Assembly: GCA_035041965.1 (NCBI GenBank)
Contig: JAPYMA010000630.1
Coordinates: 1 to 64,000, forward strand
Reading direction: 5' to 3'
Source: Anisakis pegreffii
Lineage: Eukaryota > Nematoda > Chromadorea > Rhabditida > Anisakidae
DNA: 64,000 nucleotides
Part shown: positions 18,044 through 30,200 of the stretch, piece after piece
How positions within the stretch are numbered: position 1 is the first letter of the stretch
How the letters are laid out: every line of letters begins with the position of its first letter
Position numbers and translations under genes: made by a program
Notes under the pieces: generated by a model
Told to the model about the DNA's origin: nothing
The model's input: the letters and a program-made list of their open reading frames with translations, nothing else
Databases searched by the model: none

Positions 18044-18728
18044 GGAGAACTAGCATTTTTTCGTGTTGCTTGCTTCTGTAGCAGTTGTCTATCCTCTGAG
18101 TCGAGACCACGATTACAAAAATCATTTTCTAACCCAGAACAATAACGCCATTCCATTGTTTGCGATCTATTGCTATTTTGTTTTTCTAGCTAATAAACGC
18201 TTTTTGATGTCTTCTTCTATCAACATCCCAAATGAACGATCTGCCAAAACATTATAAATCCCGCAAACAGACAGACGTAAGTGTATGCTGTGCAGATCGC
18301 TTGGAAATCAAATGTTTCGAGCGGCCAACAGCCACTCTATTCCTTGCAATGTCCTTGATGATATTTTGATGAATACACTCTCAAAATTCTCGTTCGAATG
18401 TTATTCTCTTGCAATATCCGCAAAAATATACATTTTGAAACATTACTATTATGATTGCTACGAGATATGGAACACTTTACTTCATCAAATAATGAATGAA
18501 CGTCCAAAATAACACTCATATCAAATTTCCGTTAATTCATCTTTTCGAATTGTCGCTACTTTTATATGACACATCATTTTCGTCCTTCAAATGCGAGTGA
18601 TCACCGATAAGCATCCACCTCTTATTAGACACTGCTTCGCTTACCTGAAATTCCAGTTCTCGTTTTGATCTCATGTTCAATGGAGGAATGAATTTCAGTA
18701 ACCAAGTTTCTTAAGGACAGATTAAACA
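18044..18728. other. Short intergenic stretch
   Basis: No gene was seen between the peptide precursor and fold-back copy B. Frames of 60-75 codons are open here on both strands without supporting signals. Confidence 0.45.
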
Positions 18729-18730
18729 AT

Positions 18731-19356
18731 CAGTTGTTATTTTATGATGGAACGCCATTAAGATGGTGTTTCTTAACTGGGATGTGTAAAAGCGGTTAGT
18801 TGATGGCAACAGTCTTCATTCTCCTATGAGTATCATTAGCTCGTCCGGGCCTAACACGGTTTTCATTTGTTTTAGCAGGGTTTTCATTCTTTTCCGAGCT
18901 GTTATAGTCGCTCTCATGACTTTTATCAGCAAAAATGTTCTCTTCTGCTAATTTCTCATTTATTTCACTCAACAATCAAAGTCAAATTCTCATTCTATCA
19001 AATACACTCTATAATTGATCATTTGATTGTCGAACGTTGTTGAACAATAATATTCAATTGTTGTATTGTTGTCTTCGGTTGTCAACACTCGTCAACGTAT
19101 CAAGTAAATAGTGTATGTCACAGAATAAGAATTTGATTGTAACTGTTAAGCGAAATGAGACGAAGTGAATGATAAAAAGTCATGAAGAGAACGGTATTCT
19201 CATGCAATAGCTATGAGAGTGAATACAACACGTCTGAAAAGAATGAGAATCCATGTGAAACAGTATGAAGTGAGCGTTCATCTGAATGAGAGTTCATCTG
19301 AATTAGTTTGAGCTGGTCTAAAGCAAATAACCCTCATTAACAATGGACTTAAAAAG
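18731..19356 (-). mobile_element. Fold-back element, copy B (inverted)
   Basis: The same element as copy A in reverse orientation. Its left end (CAGTTGTTATTTTATGATGG) is the reverse complement of the right end of copy A, and the shared central boxes follow in reversed order. Its right end (ACCCTCATTAACAATGGACTTAAAAAG) resembles the right end of copy A on the same strand, which shows that the element has terminal inverted repeats. It stops just downstream of the kinase-like gene. Confidence 0.75.
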
Positions 19357-19362
19357 GAAGAT

Positions 19363-21448
19363 TCAAAGGGGAATAAGATATCGCCGACCTTTCCGTATCA
19401 TTGTTCGCCAGCCCTTCTTTTTCGACATCCATTCGTCATCATTCAGCTTTTCGATTTCTTCCTGTTTCAGGAAATGATTTCAATAAGAATAGATGATGAG
19501 AATAACCAGCTTATTGATCTGGTCTTCACATTGGAATTATCAAAATGAAAATGCCAAGCAACTCCAATAAACATACTTTTATTTCCTTCAACTTCACCAG
19601 AATCTCATCGAAACTCGGTCGTTTTTCATAATCAGGAGCGAAACAATTATATATCAGTTGCTGCAAGTGTGTTGGACTATCGACTGGAGGCAGTAGCGAG
19701 AAAGCATTTGGCCAGCACTGTTTGGTTGCGCTGAAAACAATTCAGTGCAATCTCCTAAAGGAGCTAAATTTTTGATTTAAAGATTTCGAACGATCGTTAT
19801 GCTAAGGTCTTAAAGAAGAACTAGTTCAGAGTTCAACAATGAAATGACGGAATTCTTGTGAAATTCAGCTTCTCTTGATACCATTGAATCATGTATCTTC
19901 ACCAACATTCGGCTGGTTTCAGTTTGCAGCAAAATTTAGATTATCATCAACTTTGGCCGTGCTTGTGTCATCTCAGACAAATAGCCAACAAAGCATAAAG
20001 AACTCACATGTCACCGAGTTCGAGAGCTATTGAGACAGCGTTCCGTAATGCATACGGATGGTTTTGCGTTAACATTTCACGCAACACAACACCATAACTC
20101 CATACATCCACCTTAAAACTTGCTATTGCACTGCAGGTGGACATTCTTAATCAGAATTATATCTCACAAATAAGCGAACAATATCACCTCAGTTGACGAG
20201 ATATAGCTATTTTATTAAAGCTATCTTGACTAGCGCAATGGTGCTCATTGATATGCATTTGATCACTATAGATCAATAGATACGTATACGTATCTATTGA
20301 TACGTATATGCAAAATTTCATCCCGAAATGCTGAGTGCTAGTTCAAACTGACTGAAGTTCTGGAATTTCTAAGGAGAACACCGACTCTGTCACTGCTTAC
20401 TGCCTCTTGTTAGTTGAAGATTGCACACTGACTTTTCTATCATTTGGATGACGAAAAGAAGTCTAGGTCTTTCGATGAAGCAGAAGATTTTTGGACTTGA
20501 CTACATGCAGTCTATGCTACAAATTCGAAAAAAAACAATGTTGATCCACCTTAAGGGAATACTTTGGTCCAGCCACAACCTCAGGCGCCATATAGAGTGC
20601 AGTACCACAGAACGTGTTCCCGTTCGCACCCTTCATTTCTTTACAAAGCGTAAATCCACCGATACGCACATCTTTACCGGCATTCAGTAAAACACTGAAA
20701 TTTTTTTATTCTTTTCTGAGCGCTATCAATGATATTCGCAATGAAATTTCATCGAAGTTACAATCATGTAAAAATTTTGTGAGTGGTTAATGATTATGGT
20801 TATGCAAACAAGTAAGTGACTGACTTTTGTGGTTTGAGATTGCGATGAGCAATTGATTGCGAGTGCAAATACGCCATACCATCGGCAATTTGATAAGACC
20901 ATTTCAAAAAATGCTTCTTCTTCATCATTTGATTGCTCTTGATTCGTTTACTCAAAGAACCATTGCGACAGTATTCCATTACTAATGTCGCATGCTTATA
21001 TTCAACTATATCGTCTTTGGTACAAATGCCACTGTAACAAGCGTTGTTCTGTGAAGAGCCAAGAAAATTAGGTGTTGCTGACTCAATTAGGTGAAACAAT
21101 ACAATTGTGCATCGTTCAGAACGCAGTGATCTTTGAATGCTATAGCACAACAGATGATCTCTTATCGTATAAATGAGACTGATTCACGAATGAATTCAAA
21201 GGAGAATTGCGAAAGTTAATAATGTCATGTACGGTAACTCACTAAAAATTCATAATATTCACATGATCGAGCAGTAATAATTTCTTCAAGCATTTCATCA
21301 TAATCAGTTCCTCACGTCGCATCACTTTTAGCACAACTGGAATTGATCCATAGCGACCCTTTAGAATGATCCCGCCACAGCCACATGCCAACGGCTTAGA
21401 GGATGTCACATGCAAACGTGTCCATGGAATACCACTTCTAAACCTCAT
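19363..21448 (-). CDS. Predicted pseudokinase, TKL (MLK/ZAK-like) fold
   Basis: Six exons, 21448-21243, 21031-20825, 20694-20550, 20111-20008, 19730-19577 and 19461-19363, join in phase to 304 residues. A kinase domain fills almost the whole protein: degenerate Gly loop (CGCGGIILKGRYG), VVLKVM with the ATP lysine, the N-lobe to hinge segment FYGICTKDD...LVMEYCRNGSL, the catalytic loop, FCGTALYMAPEVV, KVDVWSYGVVLREMLT and RPSFDEILVKL. The catalytic loop reads HRNLKPQN instead of HRDLKPxN, and the metal-binding DFG reads GFT (VRIGGFTLCKE). Loss of both aspartates makes phosphotransfer unlikely, so a scaffold or regulatory role is inferred. A basic tail follows the domain. The start is uncertain: an acceptor-like GTTTAG lies at 21438, so an upstream exon may exist. 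The open frame and intact splice sites argue against a decayed pseudogene. Confidence 0.82.
20186..20302 (-). repeat. Dispersed repeat fragment ending in a 30-bp palindrome
   Basis: Read on the minus strand this resembles the units at 545-1160: an ATTGATCTATAGTGATCA box, then GCGCTAGTCAAGATAGCTTTA and AATAGCTATATCTCGTCAAC. Its outer end is a perfect 30-bp palindrome (20273-20302) centred on TACGTATACGTA. It lies in an intron of the kinase-like gene. Confidence 0.6.
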
Positions 21449-23823
21449 CACACGTTCATTTCAAATGATTCCTCTTATCTAACATTCAATAAATTATGCA
21501 TTTCGAATTGGAATACTTTGTTAATTTATGTGAGTAAAACACTTCCAAGAATTCATCGCTAATATACCTTGTTCACTCATTAATATAACAGTTGCACTAC
21601 CTAACCGTCAACAGATTTGGAATTTGGCTAAAACTTTACGGAACGATATTTTCTCACGGCAATGGGGACGAAACATTGTCAGAAACTGCCTTCGAACATT
21701 AAAAAAATGACATAATTAAAGCAGATTATTACTGCATTCCAGATGATCTTCTTTGGTCAGCGTTTATCACGGAGTACTGCTAAGATCACACGCAGAGATC
21801 ACTAACTTTACGATCGATGTGAGTGAAGTTGTTGAAGCATATCGTTCTTCATCCTCTTCGCATTCAGTGTTCGCTAAGAGATTACCTTTTGTATGACGCA
21901 TAGCCGTAGCCATTTAGCAGAATTTCCAAATTCTATGCTGACTATTCGACACAGCAAACGAGTTTCTAAAAATTCTACAATGCACGCAGCTAACCAATCA
22001 ATCCATGTGACATGGAAACGTCACCAAAATCGAAGAATGACATTGACAGAGCGATGAATACGAACGTGCCTGCTAGCAATTGCTCGTTAAGATAAGCTAC
22101 GCTTCCAGATTGGTGACGTTAGAGCAGCGCTTATCAGCAAACAAACTGTTGCGTAACCCCAACATGACAACAATATGACAACACTGAAGCGATCAGTGAT
22201 GCGCAATATTTCGATTGTGAAGTGAGTCAAAATTGACTTTCCAACTCGATAACGAATATCACTAATTACACTCGATTTCGATTATCCAGACTTAAAATCA
22301 AGTTGTGCTAAACAATTCATCAAAAATCAAATAGATCAGTTCCGAACTGAAATCAGTTGTACAAATGAATGCTCTATGAATAATCCAATCCTGCTAAATG
22401 TTAATCTAATGGGGCTTGAACTGCTGACAATTCAAAACCACTAAAAATTATTTATGTATGCTCTGATGTTCCAGGGCTGTGTGCCTCCCATGTTTTTGCA
22501 CTCAGTATGTATATATTTTAAGGTGTAAGCTCATTATGACAGTAAGACATAAAAAGTAATCATGCAAATCATTGTATAATCTTGTCATCATGCTTAGTAA
22601 GTTTACACCCAATTGATGAAAATAACTGCTGTGCGACGTTATCATGAAGCGATTAATATGACGAGCACACCCTTTTTAAAATCTATACATTTTTTACGAC
22701 ATCGTTTTGCAATGTAAAGCCCGTTTCATTCGCACAGAACAGTTGTTTCATGCATTAACGTATTTATATGGCATCGAAATTAAGCTTTTTGATCAGTATA
22801 CGATCAATGCGATGAACTTATTTTGTAAATGGGTACCAATGCTATGTCCTGGCTTATTGTTAGCTATCTCCTGGACTAGATGGCTACATTTAGAGGCGTT
22901 TCACATTCATTTTCGTTCAACACCCCATAGTCTTTGCAAGGTCCCCAGAGAACAGTCGAAAATCGAGTTGGAACGGTATCGGAAGAACGTGCAGGGCTTC
23001 AACGTTGATGGGAATACAAGGCTGAAGCCACAAGCATTAGCCATAGCCCAGTTATTGTTCTGCTTGTCGTCTACGCTCTTTATTCCCACTCTTGTTTCAA
23101 TTTTGAATCATTTCGAATACTTCAGGAATTCTCATTGTTGATGTCAACAGAGAAAAAGTTAAATTCCAGAAATTCTAAAGAACAAATCATGTTCTCATAT
23201 GATCAAATTATACTCTGATCAATAGGAGCATTATCCATTGTTTCAGCGGCTTTCTATACAACTCAACTGCGCCGAATAATCTTCTCAATCAACAATCAAT
23301 TACCATTCATATCATATTGAATTTTACAATACCAAATGGCAATCAGATCAGTCATGTCATAAAATGCCTTTTGCATTCAAATATGTCAAGCATCATTTAT
23401 GGAAGAACGAGCAGAATCTGTTGAAATTCGATTCAGTTTCATTGCAATTGAGCATAGCAATGCAATTTCACAATATTCGTTCTCATTGCGTTCATTATTC
23501 GAACGTCAGTCATTGTGTTGTATCTATTGGTATGTGTATGCATGCTCGTATCGAATCAAAGCAGACGACCATTCAAAACAGATTTGTTCTCACACTTTTA
23601 TTCACTTAGAACGAACATAAAAATGAATTAATGGATGCATGGTGGTGGATGCAGCTGATGGAAGGATGATTGGGTAGAATAATGCATTACATAAATTTAG
23701 GTGGTCAATAATGGCAAGCAAGCATCATTATCACGTATCGGCTTCATCTGACTGCTACTGCAAATCAGTAGTGGTGTTCGATTTGCTAGTTTTCATTTAC
23801 ATGCAAGATTAGATTCCGCTTAG
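21449..23823. other. Intergenic, no firm gene
   Basis: A plus-strand frame at about 22710-23141 is open for 143 codons, the longest unassigned frame in this part. It has no ATG near its start, no recognisable domain and no clear splice partner. The rest of the interval is AT-rich without visible structure. Upstream exons of the kinase-like gene could lie at the left edge. Confidence 0.4.
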
Positions 23824-24252
23824 ATGGAGTCAATCGTCTACTTGTGCATACTCAGCGCCCTTGATGTCAATTGTTGTTCAGAGATTCGTTTAGAAATGCG
23901 GAGCCATCTTTATTTTTCACGGTCACAGCTCAGAAGAATGAATTCACAGTGAATATGATCAAGTGGCGGTGATTCGGAAACCCGATATCAAGGGTTTGCA
24001 CATAAATGAGTTTCGCTCTGAGCAAATCCTCTAAATTTTTGTCTAATCAGGCATTGCTCCCTCAAATCTCACATTAACACCAGAACAATTCGTTCAGATC
24101 AACTGATGTATCAAAATGACTTTTCGATAGATGATCGTGATGTGCTCGTGAGAATCGATCAAATCGACACCATCTCATCGCCGTACTACCATCCTATCCT
24201 CATCACCAAGAAAAATGCCTTACTGCAGCAGTGTTATCTCATAATTCATTAA
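23824..24252 (+). CDS. Small secreted protein, two exons
   Basis: Exon 1 (23824-23948) starts with an ATG directly after an acceptor-like GATTCCGCTTAG and encodes a short signal peptide (MESIVYLCILSALDVNCC) followed by a basic segment (SRSQLRRMN). Exon 2 (24084-24252) continues in phase after an ACACCAG acceptor and ends KKNALLQQCYLIIH-stop, giving 97 residues. The donor (ACA|GTGAAT) is acceptable; the acceptor lacks a strong pyrimidine tract. No family is recognised. The RR could be a cleavage site, but only one is present. Confidence 0.4.
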
Positions 24253-27200
24253 GCCTAAGCCTCCTGCACGCTATCAAAAACCATCATCCATCAACAAGTC
24301 ATATTCCCATGCAATTAATGATTCAGCTGGAATTTTTTCTTCTTTCAAAATTGTCGATTTCCAGAAAAAAAGCAGTGTTTTCAGTGATCCATCGAATCCA
24401 AGCGTCTGTCTGTTAGAGTGATCAACTAAAATTCCCAACGCAAACGTTTATCAACAATTCATTTTGTGACTCGTTTGCCAATTGCCAACATCTTTCAAAT
24501 CTTTTCTGTTCCTTCCGTTCAATCGTTGTACTTTTCAAAAGGATCTCCTCTTTCTTCAACTGCTTTGCATTCACAAGCAAAGAAAAAAAAAACAATCATT
24601 TCATTGAATTCAACTGGTCCTTTTCGTTTTTCAAACGAATTTTTGCTTCAAATATTGTTTCCAACAAAAGAATCAAGTATTTCAAAGAATTTTTCTCGAA
24701 CCCTTTGCATACATTCAACATTCTATGGAGTAATATCTTTGTTATGAACATGGACCTATTAAAGCCCTATTATGTTGTATTATGTCGTATTGGCTCGAAT
24801 GCATTCAGCCTCAACGAACTTCCTATCGTAATTTTTGGTCGGAAGTAATCCGTCCTGCTCGAGATGTTCCGTCAAACAGTTGATCAGAGAACAGAGCAAA
24901 CGAACTTGGAATTGGGATCTTAGCGCATCTTCGAATTAATTATGGATGATATGCGCTGAATAAATGACATACATCAACATAATAATGGAACATCGTCAGT
25001 CTCAGATGTCATCAGTTCAGATGGCACGCGATAGATATCATTGGTCCATTAATTCAAGAGATATACTTGAATGCTTTTTAATCCGTCAGTTTGTTAAGCT
25101 TCAACTCTCTGTTAAGCTTTTGGTACCATTATTGTTGTCAGTTATTATCATGACCATTATTAATATTACTTTTTGTCATTGATTATGTTACTGCTTTAAT
25201 TATTGGTATTATTATTGTTACTGTTAATGTTGCTATTAGTATTTTTATTATTATTGTTGTTAATGTGGAGGATGTGATTCAGGAAGAAGTAACGAGTAGA
25301 CTGATGAATTGATTAATTAGATATGAGTGAAGTGAATGGTTCGACAAACATGAGAAAACTCACTTAATGATAAATTATTCAAAGGTTCTCATCAGACTAA
25401 GGGGAATAACTCCTAAGCTGATGAAGTTTGATTAAAATTTTGATTGGGTTTCTAAATTTAGAATCGTATGCCTACTCTGCCATTGGATTTAGCCCAAATG
25501 ATGCTTATTTGTTAGTGGTTTTGAGGTGACATTATCAAATTGTATTCATATCCGGAAGATGCATTCCGTACATTCATCAAGTAGTCTTCAGATTCACGAA
25601 TGTTTTTATTTTTTGATTGCCAATTCAAACAATACACACTAATAAGAGATCGTGGATGTTTTCAATTATATCACGATTCATTACATTTCATCGATTCATC
25701 GGTGAATTATGCCCGACACTCCTCCTTCATTGACAGACTTATGATCGTGCAGATATATAATACAATATTGCATCCCATTGGCTATGAACCTCTCATTTTC
25801 GATTCTTATAAATTATTGAACGGAAAAACTGCATGAAATAAAAGTTTTTCGACATTCACCGATTAATAGCCCATTTCATTATGGATATTGATGATGCTTT
25901 GGGCATTCATTTGTTAATTTTCTTCGCGTTTATTTCCGAATTCAAGTTTTTATCTTGCCTTACTCCACAATTCAACACAGATCTTCTCATTACTGCGATT
26001 CATTCTCTATACGTTCTTCCAGGACTTTATGGCTGTAATTTCTCAGTTGCGTATCGCTTTAAGTTTGCGCCAGTTGATGGCGATAGTTATATTTATGAGC
26101 TCGTTGAATCGTAACGATTGCCCCTGTGCACATCACTGCATCTGTTATCAATCCAGTCCATCCGAAAACTTAATTAAGATTACTTCCGAGCTCGCGGACT
26201 TCCTCTCGAATTTGTTCAACTCCAGCAAATTTCGCATTTGATCGCAAATTGATCGTGACCGCAAATTTCATCTATTCGATCGACAGCGCAGTAGCTTCAA
26301 GTAGCTGATTCATAAATCCACCCGAGTTCAGACAAGAACTATTCCGAAATTGCTAAACTCTCGAATTGCAAACAATTGCATCACTCTCAAAGTAAACAAT
26401 TTTGTGCACTGCATTCTATGCTAGTTATCACACTCAATGCAGTTTGTTGCATTTCCTGTCATTACGGAATTTGATGTATGCGCTTGAGGTATGCGAATTA
26501 TTTGTTTTTGGACATTCGAGCAAAGAGCTTTCGAATTTCTCTGTATATTCATAGTTTTGCATGACTTGTCGATTGTGCGCAATGCATATAGCGTCAGTAT
26601 TGTTCGTTGATCATTGATTAAATACTGTTCGGAGCATTACTTGCGATAACATCTGAATGGAGAGGCATTCATTGTGATCACATTGACCCCGAATGATTAT
26701 CATTTTATGCGGTTTTGATGTGCCTTGAGGCTTTTTGGAAAAAAAGTGATGTTTTCTTCATTTCATTGAAGTGATGAGACGCAATCAATGAATGAAACAA
26801 AAACCAATCGAATATGCATAGTCATCGAGCGAGTTATTCTCAAAACTAATTTCAATATTTCGCTTCTCAAAAATTAATGCATAAATAGAGGACACTTTGA
26901 ACAGTGAGTGCATTTTGAAATATTCTCGTTTCATTCACATTAAAATAATCGAACAGAAAATTCAATAGCTCCAATGGAAACAACAAAAAAAACTGAATCA
27001 ATAAAACAGTTGACAATTACCGTATTGGATTATGAATAACAGGGAGAGATGTGCCCAGATGCTATTTGAATTATGATCATGAGAGCGTTCTGTTGATGCA
27101 TCGAATTATTTTCGTAAACAAATAACTACCTCTTTTATGATTGAGTAAGATGCGCGTAATTGAATAAATGATCCGCTTGAGTAACCGACCAAGCAAGCCA

Positions 27201-30200
27201 TTGATCAGGGTTGATCTTGTTTTGAAGTGATGATGACGGATGATCGGATACGCTCATTTGTATGGTTTCATTGCACCTCTTCATCCAGTTTTTCTGGGCT
27301 TTGGCTTCTTTCATTCATCCATAATGACATTTCATGCCACCCAATTGCTTTCTCATCCTAAACGCCAACTTATTCTTAATACCGAATCGTTTTCAGCTCA
27401 TCCAAGCATAAGCCTGAAACCATGCTCAATTCCTTCAGTTCACGCAATGCTCATCTTCAGGCAACAGTAAAACCATCAAATTTCCGCAATGTTCACATCG
27501 ATTCTTTACTGATACCACGAAAACTACAAAGCAGATGTACTCTAAGCATTCATAGGCGATCCCATAATTAGCCGATAGTATTGCCGTATTATTTTTTTCC
27601 GCCGTGATGCTTAAATTTGTTTTCATTCGGTTGCTCTCGACAGCGAATTACTCGACAGATGCTCAAAGCGTAAAGAAATTTTTCGCACCGAAGAGCAAAT
27701 TTGTCATCGACATTTAATCTCGTATTCGATAGAGAGTTATATGGGCATAATTAATCGTAAGCAAAATGCTGATTTACTAGAACAGTTAGTTGCATGTGCA
27801 CACTGCTGAAGGAAAGGTTTTGTTGAAAGTGCAGTTATTATCGTTAGTTTTTCCTCATTTGCCCATTCAACGGACATATGGAGGTAATGAGTTTCTCATT
27901 CATTTGTTATCTATCATCTTGCGTATTCTTGTCTTGATAACGATCACATTCCAGCTTGAAGGAAACCACTCATTAAGATTTTCAACTCTTTCAATGTTCT
28001 CGGTTAACAGCTGAACCCTGAAGAATGGAAGGCAAATGAATTTCTCGACTGAATGAAATTCAAGATAAACTTACTTCCAGTAATTTTATTCTGAATACGA
28101 GTTTGTGCTTATAACATTACGTCAAGGTAAGTGCGTCATTCTGAAAGATATTCTCTATTGGCATTGTTCGTGAATATGCTGAAAATGAGATGTATTTGTC
28201 GAATCTGAAAAGTATCATTTTTGCAAATAGCATCGAATAAAATAATAGGCAATTCGAGGTGTACATTTGTGATAAGTGAATGAGCACTACAGCTTTTTAC
28301 GGAAGCAATAATTTTCCCCATTATTAGGCTGGCTCATTCGGAAGAGTGCACTCCTCGCAACAAAAACAACATTTTGGATTGAATCGGAAAATGTGGTACA
28401 GTATTGTTTAGGTGTAGTTGTTCTGATGTTGTTGTAGCGATCGACATCGATCATATTAATGTTATAATCATTTATTCACGATGTTTTCCAAGTGGATCAG
28501 TCGAAATAACACTCGCAACAATATTTTTAGTACAAATTAATGCTATCGTTTGTCACATCATCTTGATGAAGAAACGTCAGTGATAAGAATGTGAAATGTC
28601 AAACGTGACGCGTTTGTGAGTAATATGTCAAGAATATCTAAAGAACACACACAGCACAATGCGCATGCATTAATAAGGAAATGCTCCGATCAAGTGCAAA
28701 CCACCGCTATTTGTCAAAAATGAAATCCGACTTTTACAATTACTATAAGAATTGAAATATGTTTTGTTCTCCAAACCTTTCATTCATGTTGCTGGCATTT
28801 AAAGGTTGCGGAAGATTCGAGTGCCTTCTAGAGACTGACTCACTTCTCCCTCGTTGACGTGCAACAAGTCACCAAAAAAGATCAAATCGATGATACCTTT
28901 TTTCGACGCATTATCGACTGACAGTCAATTAGACACTCGGCAAGAGTTACGAGAGCATCGATATACTGCACGACAAGAATATCCAGCCAGAATACGGATT
29001 ATCCATTAAAACCTTTCGATTAAATTTTTTTAAACTTGAGGAACTTCATTAGATAGCTTTCATTCCTTTTTGGCTAATTGCGAATTCGATTTCAATTTCC
29101 ATCAACGATACGAGCTTGTGTGGCGGCTTTTAGACGTCGTCTGTAATCACCACATCATGTCGTCTTTAAATTTCTAAGAGATGTCTGGCATGAGTACTGC
29201 CATCAGTATTTGAAAGTTCAGTTGAGAGATGCTTCCCACAAACTCTTCTTAATGCGTTCGCATTGCGATGCTTCATTTTTATTTCTCAGTCAGTCAGATC
29301 TAAAACCACGTGCATCATCTCTACACATCGTCAAGAAACAACAAAGAAGAACTGATCGCAGAACAGATTTGAGACATGACACAGAAGGGTCAACCGAAGA
29401 AAAAGGTATGGAAACCAATAGAATCAGCCAAGATTGATGAGTACGTTGCCGTATGGAGCATATTGCGTCAATCAAGCCACTTTCGCCGATCAAATCAGTA
29501 ATACGTAGTTGGTTTCTCGCAGAATTATATTAAACTCATCCGTTCAAGAAGATTTTAAAAATGCACTCATAATGAGCTCGTTGGTTCGGTGTAGAACTCG
29601 ATCAGATTTAGCTTCTTGCTTTCTCTTGTCAATGCAATAACTGAATGACACCTACACTCATTCGAATAAGCAGTAGTCATCTCCCCGAATTAATCTCAAT
29701 CTACTCTCATCCATATATTAACATAGAAATGTTTTGTCATTATCTTACTTTGAATGATTTTATTTTTTGTAGTCATTTGACGTGTATTCAATTATTCGAT
29801 TGTTTCGTCACAATAAGCATTTGTTCATTCAACGAATCAATTGAATAGAACTTAGCCGCTTAAAAGACTCATCAGTTCTTCACATCTAATTGATTAATAT
29901 AGATTCCGGTTAGTGAAGAGGCAAATAAATTTAATGAATCATGATGTTTGCACGAGGTATTCGAATCAACTGTTCAGTTTTTGCTTCGTATGAAGATACT
30001 CGAAAGTAATGTAACATGCTGAGAGTTGATGTAGCATCTGCCAAAATCAACGTGTTTTCAGTTAGCCACCAATCAATCCATCCATCCAAAATATGCATTC
30101 AAATAACGTCTTTGTTAAGTTTTTCATTCGTTATCGGCGCCTTCATGAAGTCGATTAAACTTGATTGAATGGAATGCTTTTATTTCTTGATTGGTTTGCT

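Noticed and set aside
22707..23141. A 144-codon plus-strand frame
   Set aside because: No ATG near the start, no domain, no splice partner; frames of this length can occur by chance in 64 kb.
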